Under the pieces are notes generated by a model that did no database searches, was not told where the DNA came from, and was given only the letters and a program-made list of their open reading frames with translations. A DNA stretch of 13,867 nt. It comes from Bacteriovoracaceae bacterium. Its GTDB lineage: Bacteria; Bdellovibrionota; Bacteriovoracia; Bacteriovoracales; Bacteriovoracaceae. This document shows positions 1 through 5,856 of this stretch, one piece after another. The stretch's first letter is position 1; each line of letters opens with the position of its first letter. The DNA lies in contig CANEVK010000032.1 of the NCBI GenBank assembly GCA_947442115.1, positions 1 through 13,867 of the forward strand, read 5' to 3'. The position numbers were made by a program, and so were the translations under genes.

Positions 1-361
1 AGCTCTTGCTGAATTGACCCCAAGAGTTTTTTCAACGAATCCTATTGATGGCCAATCCATGATGACTTCTCGTTTGTCAAATATCCTATCCTCAAGCGGT
101 ATTGATCTTTCCAAAATTCAAGTTACTAATTTTCAATCAAATAAAATTTCTAATTCTGTTCTAAAGGCTGAGGCCGACTTTTCATTCAACAATCTCTCTA
201 CTGATGAATTGATGAATATTTTTATGGCCATGATCTCGAGGGAAAAATTTAGAATTTCAGAGCTTAACATAAAAAGGAATTCTGACACAAATATGCTCGC
301 GGGACAATTCCACGGAATTCATTTCAGCCACTTCTCTTCTCAAGGTGAAGGAGAGGAATGA
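1..361 (+). CDS. Type II secretion GspM-like protein, C-terminal part (5' end outside window)
   Basis: The reading frame is open from base 2, so the gene begins upstream. A TTG at 14 is in frame but lies inside the open frame and has no ribosome binding site. About 120 residues are visible. They read as an alpha/beta domain (SNILSSSGIDLSKIQ, then a beta-rich stretch ending in LAGQFHGIHFSHFS), which fits the small ferredoxin-like C-terminal domain of GspM/PilO-type inner-membrane assembly proteins. Family knowledge: GspM sits in the inner-membrane platform of the type II secretion system with GspL, GspF and GspE. The stop overlaps the start of the next, GspN-like gene by 4 bases (ATGA), and gspM-gspN is a known order. 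The call leans on the neighbour as much as on the weak sequence signature. Confidence 0.6.
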   Translation, partial: ALAELTPRVFSTNPIDGQSMMTSRLSNILSSSGIDLSKIQVTNFQSNKISNSVLKAEADFSFNNLSTDELMNIFMAMISREKFRISELNIKRNSDTNMLAGQFHGIHFSHFSSQGEGEE

Positions 362-1278
362 TGTCAGCTGTCAGTGAAATTCAATCTCTAGATGAAATCC
401 AATATAAAAGCCGTTTTAAAATAATTCTCTTGGTATTACTTGTTGTTATTATTTTTTTATTTTCATTTACACAGTTTTATCCTGTTGGAGATAAAATAAA
501 GTCAATTTTAAAAGCCAGCTTTCAGGGAAGAGTGTGTAATCCTGATTTTGATGAGATTAGAATGGAATGGCTTTTTCCAAAAATTATCATATCAGATCTG
601 GTCATTCCCTCCAGCTGCCTAGACCGCCAAGGACCACCTTTAAAATTTACTCACCTCACAATCAATTATCAGCTTATTAATTTTGCTCCTTTTGGTCTCC
701 CCTTCAAAATTGAAACAGAACTAGGTGGCCAACCTTTATCACTTTACTACGTTGCTGGTCTTGGCCAGCAGTTTGTAAGACTTAAGGATCAGTCTATAAA
801 TCTCATTAGAATCCAACCACTTCTTGGTGATGACTTTAAATTAGCTGGAACGGTGTTAGTTGATATGAGCATGGGTCTCTCAAAAGGTTTAATGAATTCA
901 TTATCACTTAGGGCACAATCAAAAGATCTTAAGATTCCACCTCAAAACATACAAGGCTTCACGACACCCTCTTTAAAGATTAATGACTTTTATCTCGAAG
1001 CGGAGTCTGAAAATCCCCCCCGGATTCAGATTCAAAAACTTGTTCTTGGAAATACGGAATCCCCTATCCGGGCAAATTTCAAAGGCCGCCTGACATTGGT
1101 TGAAGGTAACTTTTCAATGTCACCGGCAGACCTCGTTGGAGAAATTGCTTTTTCTGAACAATTAAAAAAATCAATCCCCATCATTGATATGATGTTTCAG
1201 TCTTTTAATCAAAAGGATGGATTTTATCAGGTCAAACTTGGTGGAACGATGGGATCTCTAAAACCAATCAACTTATAA
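358..1278 (+). CDS. gspN: Type II secretion GspN-like protein
   Basis: This 306-residue protein has a short cytoplasmic N-terminus, one hydrophobic segment at about residues 21-40, and a long beta-rich periplasmic part. That is the layout of GspN proteins of the Bdellovibrio/Leptospira/Geobacter kind, which resemble AsmA-type periplasmic domains. Motif-like stretches are FDEIRMEWLFPKIIISDLVI near residue 65 and a closing FYQVKLGGTMGSLKP. Two ATG codons stand in tandem at 358 and 361, preceded by AAGGAGAGG; the first overlaps the gspM stop as ATGA, suggesting coupled translation. GspN is an accessory of the secretion apparatus and its exact role is poorly known. The gene ends one base before the stop of the convergent merR-type gene. 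Confidence 0.7.
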   Translation: MMSAVSEIQSLDEIQYKSRFKIILLVLLVVIIFLFSFTQFYPVGDKIKSILKASFQGRVCNPDFDEIRMEWLFPKIIISDLVIPSSCLDRQGPPLKFTHLTINYQLINFAPFGLPFKIETELGGQPLSLYYVAGLGQQFVRLKDQSINLIRIQPLLGDDFKLAGTVLVDMSMGLSKGLMNSLSLRAQSKDLKIPPQNIQGFTTPSLKINDFYLEAESENPPRIQIQKLVLGNTESPIRANFKGRLTLVEGNFSMSPADLVGEIAFSEQLKKSIPIIDMMFQSFNQKDGFYQVKLGGTMGSLKPINL

Positions 1279-1279
1279 T

Positions 1280-1657
1280 TTACCAATTGTACTTAGTTCT
1301 AATCTCTCTTATGAGCTGAAGGGCGGAAACAATCGATTCTTTTGAAAGACTTTTATCAGTTTGCCTTGTAGACTGAGATTCTGAAGTTAGATGATCACTA
1401 TCAAAATTTTCAAAATTAATATCTCGAGACTTAATCGCTATTTTGGCTTCCTGGATTGTCAGTTTTTCCTCAAAAAGAAGTTTCTTTATTTTTAGAATAG
1501 CTTCAATATCTTTTCGAGCGTAAAGCCTTTGTCCAGAGTCAGAAGTTATAGGTGAAATATCATCGAATTCTGTTTCCCAAAAACGAATCACATAAGGCTT
1601 GACCCCAGTAATTGGGGTCAATTCTTGAAATTTAAAATTAGACTTATTAGGAATCAT
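1280..1657 (-). CDS. MerR-family transcriptional regulator
   Basis: The 125-residue protein opens with a MerR winged helix-turn-helix at about residues 8-75: FKFQELTPITGVKPYVIRFW, then the wing RLYARKDIEAILKIKKLLFE and the helix LTIQEAKIAI. The rest is a short linker and a final helix with no recognisable effector domain and no cysteine cluster, so no metal or redox ligand can be proposed. It lies 24 bases behind the IHF-type gene on the same strand, an order also found in delta-proteobacterial genomes, so the two are probably co-transcribed. I see no Shine-Dalgarno before the ATG, and an in-frame TGA just upstream limits the start to 1657. A perfect inverted repeat lies inside the helix-turn-helix codons (separate entry). 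Confidence 0.88.
   Translation of the reverse strand: MIPNKSNFKFQELTPITGVKPYVIRFWETEFDDISPITSDSGQRLYARKDIEAILKIKKLLFEEKLTIQEAKIAIKSRDINFENFDSDHLTSESQSTRQTDKSLSKESIVSALQLIREIRTKYNW
1599..1621. repeat. Perfect 8-bp inverted repeat with 7-base spacer inside the merR-type gene
   Basis: TTGACCCC and GGGGTCAA flank AGTAATT, starting about 36 bases downstream of the merR start codon. MerR proteins bind dyads of about this size, so it may be an autoregulatory operator. As RNA it could form a hairpin near the 5' end of the coding sequence. It also encodes the conserved residues LTPITGV, so chance plus codon constraint is possible. Confidence 0.5.
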
Positions 1658-1681
1658 GAAAAAAGCATATCAACAACAAGA

Positions 1682-2107
1682 CTATTCGTCATTGTCATCA
1701 TCTTGATCATCATCGTAGACAGTGTCATCAATATTATTCAAGAAAGAACTTAGTGCTTTTGGTTTAGCTTCCTTTACAGGTAGAGCTGTATTTTCATTTC
1801 CATTCTCATCTAAGCGATGAGCATATCTCTCTGTAATGTCCTCTTTAAGAATCTGTGAAGGCTTAAAAGTAAGCACTCGACGAGCACTGATATTCATGGC
1901 CGTACCGGTCTGAGGATTTCTTCCTACTCGAGTTGCTTTGTCACGAATCGAGAAATTTCCAAATCCAGAGATTTTAACTTTCTCACCCTTGGCCAAAGTA
2001 TCTTTAATGACTTTGAAGACCAGATCTACTAGCTCCGCTGCTTCTTTTTTTGAAAATCCAGCTTCTTTATAGATACGCTCGACAATGTCTGCCTTAGTCA
2101 TGCTCAT
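1682..2107 (-). CDS. ihfA: IHF/HU-family DNA-binding protein with acidic C-terminal tail
   Basis: The first ~93 residues are a full HU/IHF fold: MTKADIVERIYKEAGFSKKE, KVKISGFGNFSIRDK and the beta-arm motif GRNPQTG (about residues 62-68), whose proline intercalates into the minor groove and bends DNA. The subunit is probably IHF alpha, since its MerR neighbour matches the ihfA context of delta-proteobacteria; HU cannot be excluded by eye. I start at ATG 2107 because GGGAG lies 7 bases upstream. A longer TTG start at 2131 lacks a binding site and adds residues foreign to the family. The protein is 141 residues against about 95-105 usual. The extra ~48 end in a run with 10 acidic residues among the last 15 (DDTVYDDDQDDDNDE). 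The gene lies downstream of the rplT terminator, so it should have its own promoter in 2108-2267, where I see no convincing boxes. Confidence 0.9.
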   Translation of the reverse strand: MSMTKADIVERIYKEAGFSKKEAAELVDLVFKVIKDTLAKGEKVKISGFGNFSIRDKATRVGRNPQTGTAMNISARRVLTFKPSQILKEDITERYAHRLDENGNENTALPVKEAKPKALSSFLNNIDDTVYDDDQDDDNDE

Positions 2108-2267
2108 TGAAAGTCTCCCATGAAGTTTCAAAAGCTTATCGCCAATTATTTAGAATTATTAATAGGTTAGCAGCATTCAGGATTAGATCAAGTGAAAAAA
2201 ATAAGAAAATGTTGAAATTTCAATAAGTTGTATAGGGGCAAGCTTCCATATGATCTTAAAATTGGGC

Positions 2268-2296
2268 AAAAAAAAAGCCACCCGAAGGTGGCTTTT
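2268..2296 (-). terminator. Rho-independent terminator of the rplT transcript
   Basis: Read on the minus strand, AAAAGCCACC-TTCG-GGTGGCTTTT forms a 10-bp stem with a stable UUCG loop, and the run of T continues for nine bases. It begins 10 bases past the rplT stop. It separates the infC-rpmI-rplT unit from the IHF gene. Confidence 0.93.
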
Positions 2297-2305
2297 AAAC
2301 AATGA

Positions 2306-2650
2306 CTATTTAGTTGCGTCAAAAATGGCTTTAAAAGCATTAAAATCATGGATCGCAAGCTCAGAAAGCATTTTACGATTGATAGTAATATTTTTCTTTT
2401 TAAGACCAGAGATAAATTGAGAATAAGAAGTGCCAAGCATACGAGCTCCAGCATTTATTCTCACAATCCAAAGTTTACGGATATCACGCTTTAAAAGGCG
2501 ACGACCAATGAAGGCATAGTGAAGTGCACGTCTTACAGTTTCAGACGCGTGCTTGTACTTTGTACGGCGGTCGAAATGAAAACCTTTCGCTAATTTTAAA
2601 ACTTTGTTTCTACGTTGACGGGCCTTAAACCCTCTCTTGACTCGTGCCAT
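2306..2650 (-). CDS. rplT: Large ribosomal subunit protein bL20
   Basis: The 114-residue sequence is a canonical bL20: MARVKRGFKARQRRNKVLKL at the basic N-terminus, then KHASETVRRALHYAF and a globular C-terminal part with RLWIVRINA-like KLWIVRINAGAR. bL20 binds 23S rRNA early in 50S assembly, and in several bacteria also represses its own operon by binding the mRNA. The start ATG at 2650 follows AAGGAG. The gene comes 74 bases after rpmI, within infC-rpmI-rplT, and is followed at once by a strong terminator. Unlike in many proteobacteria, pheS and pheT do not lie between rplT and the IHF gene. Confidence 0.98.
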   Translation of the reverse strand: MARVKRGFKARQRRNKVLKLAKGFHFDRRTKYKHASETVRRALHYAFIGRRLLKRDIRKLWIVRINAGARMLGTSYSQFISGLKKKNITINRKMLSELAIHDFNAFKAIFDATK

Positions 2651-2724
2651 GTGGCTCTCCTTCTTCGTTCACAGGGGGATAAAAATATCACTTAACCCTG
2701 ATTCACTACTCTCGTTGGTTATTA

Positions 2725-2925
2725 TTAAACTAAATAAGGAATACAAGAAGCAGCGTTATGATAATCACCTGGGTGAACATAACCTGGAGTATTCTTATCT
2801 TTTTTAGCTTTCTTAGACTTGTTAATTAATAAGTGGCGAAGATGCGCCTTCTTATACTTAATTTTTCCAGTTGCCGTTACTTTAAAGCGTTTTGCAGCAG
2901 CACGCTTTGTCTTCATTTTCGCCAT
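2725..2925 (-). CDS. rpmI: Large ribosomal subunit protein bL35
   Basis: This 66-residue, very basic protein carries the bL35 signature: MAKMKTKRAAAKRFKVTATG followed by a HLLINKSKKAKK-type motif and a short tail. It is part of the 50S subunit. AGGAG lies 5 bases before the ATG, at 2931-2935, directly against the U-tract of the hairpin between infC and rpmI. Ribosome access and transcription through that hairpin could therefore affect each other. Length and order are normal for the family. Confidence 0.98.
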   Translation of the reverse strand: MAKMKTKRAAAKRFKVTATGKIKYKKAHLRHLLINKSKKAKKDKNTPGYVHPGDYHNAASCIPYLV

Positions 2926-2935
2926 ATATGCTCCT

Positions 2936-2969
2936 AAAACAAAAAAAATGCACCCATTTGAGAGTGCAT
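2936..2969 (-). terminator. Terminator-like hairpin (possible attenuator) between infC and rpmI
   Basis: On the minus strand ATGCACTC-TCAAAT-GGGTGCAT makes an 8-bp stem with one G-U pair, followed by seven T, a G and four more T. It starts 44 bases after the infC stop and ends at the rpmI ribosome binding site. No promoter is visible between it and rpmI, so rpmI-rplT would depend on read-through or regulated antitermination. Confidence 0.7.
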
Positions 2970-2981
2970 GAAATTAACATG

Positions 2982-3001
2982 ACTTATCCAAGAGATAAAG
3001 T
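2982..3001 (-). promoter_or_regulatory. Second stem-loop in the infC-rpmI spacer
   Basis: On the minus strand ACTTTATC-TCTTG-GATAAGT can pair over 7 bp with one bulged base. It lies just after the infC stop and upstream of the terminator-like hairpin, so the 88-base spacer carries two tandem stem-loops. A role in ribosomal-protein control of rpmI-rplT is inference. Confidence 0.35.
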
Positions 3002-3013
3002 TTTTTTCTAGGT

Positions 3014-3541
3014 TTATTTCTTCTTTCCTGGGGCAACCATGGCGATCACACGATTTCCCATCATCTTTGAAGGAGACTCAATGACGGCTCCCTTCTCTAA
3101 AACCTGCTTAACGATATCATCAAATTTTGCAAGACCTAGGTCTTTATGGGCCATTTCTCGACCACGAAACTGCATTAAAAGTTTAACTTTATCGCCCTGC
3201 TCCAAAAACTTTTCAATGTGGTTAATCTTAACCTCAAGGTCATGTTTTTCAATATTGGGACGAAATTTTATTTCTTTAACATCAATGACGACTTGTTTTT
3301 TCTTGGCTTCAGCTAATTTTTTCTGAATCTGATACTTATACTTTCCATAGTCCATCATTTTAACGACTGGTGGAGCAGCATTAGGTGAAATTTCGATAAG
3401 GTCCAAACCTTCGCTATCGGCCATGATTCTTGCTTGGGCGAGGGTCACAACACCATAGGCTTTGCCATCGTCACCAATTAGTCTAATCTCATGCGCTCTG
3501 ATTCTCTCGTTGACACGCGGTTCTTGAACTTTCTCGCTTAT
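3014..3541 (-). CDS. infC: Translation initiation factor IF-3, ATA start codon
   Basis: IF-3 binds the 30S subunit, blocks premature 50S joining and rejects non-canonical start codons and wrong initiator tRNAs. The C-terminal ~144 residues follow a GTG at 3448 and include the IF-3 signature MMDYGKYKYQ and a C-terminal domain with VKEIKFRPNIEKHDLEVKI. The conserved N-terminus (VNERIRAHEIRLIGDDGKAY) lies upstream in the same frame, so GTG 3448 cannot be the true start. Between this N-terminus and an in-frame TGA at 3554-3556 there is no ATG, GTG or TTG. ATA at 3539-3541 lies 6 bases after GGAGG and gives 175 residues, the normal IF-3 length. Rare infC starts (AUU in Escherichia coli) are known and let IF-3 limit its own synthesis. 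I infer the same here. Confidence 0.95.
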   Translation of the reverse strand: MSEKVQEPRVNERIRAHEIRLIGDDGKAYGVVTLAQARIMADSEGLDLIEISPNAAPPVVKMMDYGKYKYQIQKKLAEAKKKQVVIDVKEIKFRPNIEKHDLEVKINHIEKFLEQGDKVKLLMQFRGREMAHKDLGLAKFDDIVKQVLEKGAVIESPSKMMGNRVIAMVAPGKKK

Positions 3542-3547
3542 AACCCA

Positions 3548-3552
3548 CCTCC
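3548..3552 (-). promoter_or_regulatory. Shine-Dalgarno that fixes the infC start
   Basis: GGAGG on the minus strand (CCTCC on plus) is followed after TGGGTT by the ATA codon. This strong site at ideal spacing is the main evidence for the non-canonical start. It lies far from the only in-frame conventional start, GTG at 3448. Confidence 0.85.
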
Positions 3553-3588
3553 ATCATGCTTTTAGGGTATTCTTTCAAATAAATCAAA

Positions 3589-3616
3589 ATTACAACGCTT
3601 TGGAACGACCTGACAA
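3589..3616 (-). promoter_or_regulatory. Sigma-70-type promoter for infC
   Basis: On the minus strand TTGTCA (3616-3611) and TGTAAT (3594-3589) each match the consensus in 5 of 6 positions and are spaced by 16 bases. Transcription would start near 3582, giving a leader of about 40 bases before the ATA start. It lies between the end of the upstream minus-strand gene and infC, where I see no terminator. Confidence 0.6.
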
Positions 3617-3628
3617 ACTAAAATATCT

Positions 3629-4078
3629 TTATCCCTCATAGAAAATAGCTTCAAGGGTAAGAAAAAGCTTCTCTTGAATTTCCCTCTTCACAACAATAGT
3701 AAAAGAAGAACTAGTCTTATGATTATTTTGGGCCAGTTTTTCCCAAGCCTCATAGCACTGCACAAATATCTCGTCCCAAGAATGTGCGTTCAATTGAAAT
3801 CGATAAACGAAACCTTGCTGCCAATCAGAGATTTTAGATTCACCATTAAGATTTTTATGGGGACCTATAATGGATCGAGCGACCCTGCATTCACCTGCTC
3901 CGTCTAAAATTAAACCAGGGGCAACGCTAAAATGAAGATACGTTACTTCTTCGCTAAGTTCGAGACCGAGAGCTTCCAAGGTTGAATCCAACTTCAAAGT
4001 TAATTCAAACCAATCTTTTCCAAGCTGCGTTGATGGCAAAGATATAAATCGTGCGTTTGGTAATATCGATTTAATCAT
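3629..4078 (-). CDS. Unrecognised protein coupled to plsB
   Basis: I do not recognise this 149-residue protein. It has no signal peptide or membrane segment and looks like a soluble mixed alpha/beta protein. The middle part GLILDGAGECRVARSIIG and a helix-like WDEIFVQCYEAWEKLAQNN stand out, and the C-terminus (FTIVVKREIQEKLFLTLEAI) suggests a strand and a helix. Its ATG overlaps the plsB stop by 4 bases (ATGA), which points to coupled translation and steady co-production with the acyltransferase. A role in phospholipid synthesis or PlsB regulation is only a guess from context. Codon usage looks like that of its neighbours, and coding status is well supported by the overlap and uninterrupted frame. 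Confidence 0.75.
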   Translation of the reverse strand: MIKSILPNARFISLPSTQLGKDWFELTLKLDSTLEALGLELSEEVTYLHFSVAPGLILDGAGECRVARSIIGPHKNLNGESKISDWQQGFVYRFQLNAHSWDEIFVQCYEAWEKLAQNNHKTSSSFTIVVKREIQEKLFLTLEAIFYEG

Positions 4079-5850
4079 GGGAGAGCTTTATTAAATTTCA
4101 GATTAATCGCCACTTGATCATTAAGATCTCTAATAAATCGATCTATGGATTGATCCAATTTAGCAACATCAACAACTCTAAAACTTCTATCATCATTACG
4201 TTCCAGGACTTTCTGGTTTAAATGAAAATCGAGAGTCTCTTTAATGATGGAAACTGAAAAAGACTCAGGATATTTAACTACACGACCATGCTCAATCTCT
4301 AAATCAAAAAGCTCTTTAGCCACCTGAACAAATCTTTCCTGGTTAAAATTTTCATTCGCTAAATATTTCACGGTCAAACTAGAAATATAATAGGCCTCAT
4401 AAAGATAAGATAAAGCGGTTGAAAAGCGGCGGACCTTTGTGGCAATTTGATATAACTCTTGAGAAGAGAGCTTCATGCATTCCTCAATGGACTCTACACG
4501 ACGTCCAAGAGCGTATGAAATGATATTAAGAGCTTCTCTGATCATTTCCTTTACTGTTGGAAGATAAAATTCGTATTTCAATTCTTTACGTTTTGCCTGA
4601 AGGAAACGAGTTAAAGACATTCCATCTTTGATCGATCCATTGAAAACATTAAACCAGGTTGAGTTAATAATTCCAGAGACTAAGAAATGATGAAGGATCA
4701 TGTTCTTATGGTAAAGAACCTCTACCCTTCTCTCAGACTTGATAGCGTAAAAGACTTGATTGAGTTTTTCTCTCTTTAAGACTTCTATTTTTTTATTTCC
4801 AATAAACATATCGAGAGCACTTCTCAGTGAATCGTGATGATTATCATCTCTTAGAGAAGGTGTGAGCGGAATATTGAGGGCCAAACAATAATCCACAACA
4901 TCTTGGGCCCGGTCCTCGATTTGCTTCCAAGTCAAGGCCCCTGAAGGCTCATCAAGCATAATTAAGGCCAAAAGTGAGGAAGGAGTAATGGGCATGTTTC
5001 GACCAACAGATTTAAAGCAATCAAAAGCTAAAGTCTGAGTTGCTTCTTTGAGATCTCCCTTATAGCCATCAATCACAAGTCCTTCACCAAAGTTCAAATG
5101 AATGGTGCCAAGTCTTTTATTAAAAAGCTTAAATAGCTTAAAAAGCTGGGCGCCACTTTCTGGTTTCTTTTTTCCACCACCCAGTTCACGAGCATGGGCT
5201 TTTTCCTCTGGAATATGCTCGTGAGCTAGGGATACGGGAATAAACATAAGTGGCTTTGCATCTTTTAATTGAGAGTGACTCTCAAGGAGCATCTGAAAAA
5301 GTCCATACTTGGGTTTGAGCAATTTACCAGTTCGTGTACGTCCCCCTTCAAAAAAGAACTCTACGACCTGATTCGTTTTTAAAAGATAGTAAACGTAAGC
5401 TTCAAAGGTAATTTTATAGAGTTGGTCTGCTGTAAAAGAGCGACGGATGAAGAAGGCGCCGGCCTTCCCAAAAAATTGCCCCATAGGAAATACATTAAGA
5501 TTAATTCCTGCAGCAACTCTAATCGCGACTCCAAAATTTTTAAACATGGAGTAAGTGAGGGCAACGTAATCTGCATGAGACTGATGATTCGGAACAAGTA
5601 TAATGTGATTTTTTTCTCTGAGTTCATGAAAATCAGTCCCAGGAAAAACTTCAAGATTAACGCCGTCATAAAGCTTTAGAAAAGTTGCATCAATCACCTT
5701 CACGGCTGAATTAACAACTGTAGGAGAAAATTCGCCATGAATTTCTTTGAATATTTTTTTTACTTTATCAAGATCATCTGCCCGCGAAGCCATTCGCTCC
5801 GCGAGCTTAGGATAAGTGAGTACAATTTCTAAAGCTTCATCTGAAAACAT
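4075..5850 (-). CDS. plsB: Glycerol-3-phosphate 1-O-acyltransferase, PlsB type (short form)
   Basis: It catalyses the first step of membrane phospholipid synthesis, moving an acyl group to position 1 of glycerol 3-phosphate. All four acyltransferase blocks are visible: NHQSHAD with H89 and D94 (HX4D catalytic pair), GAFFIRRSF at 131-139, FFEGGRTRTGK at 166-176 (glycerol-phosphate binding) and FIPVSLAHEHIPEE at 203-216. The C-terminal ~370 residues are helical with no clear motif. At 591 residues it is some 200 shorter than the ~800-residue enterobacterial enzyme, mainly because the first block comes at residue 89. The start ATG is preceded by AGGAT overlapping the stop of the guaC-like gene 6 bases upstream. 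The stop overlaps the next gene, so the three genes form one operon. Confidence 0.92.
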   Translation of the reverse strand: MFSDEALEIVLTYPKLAERMASRADDLDKVKKIFKEIHGEFSPTVVNSAVKVIDATFLKLYDGVNLEVFPGTDFHELREKNHIILVPNHQSHADYVALTYSMFKNFGVAIRVAAGINLNVFPMGQFFGKAGAFFIRRSFTADQLYKITFEAYVYYLLKTNQVVEFFFEGGRTRTGKLLKPKYGLFQMLLESHSQLKDAKPLMFIPVSLAHEHIPEEKAHARELGGGKKKPESGAQLFKLFKLFNKRLGTIHLNFGEGLVIDGYKGDLKEATQTLAFDCFKSVGRNMPITPSSLLALIMLDEPSGALTWKQIEDRAQDVVDYCLALNIPLTPSLRDDNHHDSLRSALDMFIGNKKIEVLKREKLNQVFYAIKSERRVEVLYHKNMILHHFLVSGIINSTWFNVFNGSIKDGMSLTRFLQAKRKELKYEFYLPTVKEMIREALNIISYALGRRVESIEECMKLSSQELYQIATKVRRFSTALSYLYEAYYISSLTVKYLANENFNQERFVQVAKELFDLEIEHGRVVKYPESFSVSIIKETLDFHLNQKVLERNDDRSFRVVDVAKLDQSIDRFIRDLNDQVAINLKFNKALP

Positions 5851-5856
5851 AACATC

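Noticed and set aside
1682..2131. Longer IHF start at TTG 2131
   Set aside because: It has no binding site, and the ATG at 2107 sits behind GGGAG and matches family N-termini.
2188..2454. Minus-strand open frame overlapping rplT
   Set aside because: It runs through the terminator and overlaps conserved bL20 codons; its sequence is low-complexity leucine-rich shadow.
3039..3326. Plus-strand open frame opposite infC
   Set aside because: It is antisense to a highly conserved gene, with no family likeness.
3014..3448. GTG at 3448 as the infC start
   Set aside because: It would delete conserved N-terminal residues that are intact upstream, and it has no Shine-Dalgarno.
3489..3557. Short frame starting ATGATG just before the infC Shine-Dalgarno (22 codons)
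   Set aside because: It overlaps infC in another frame, has no ribosome binding site of its own, and its codons look like a shadow of the conserved IF-3 N-terminus.
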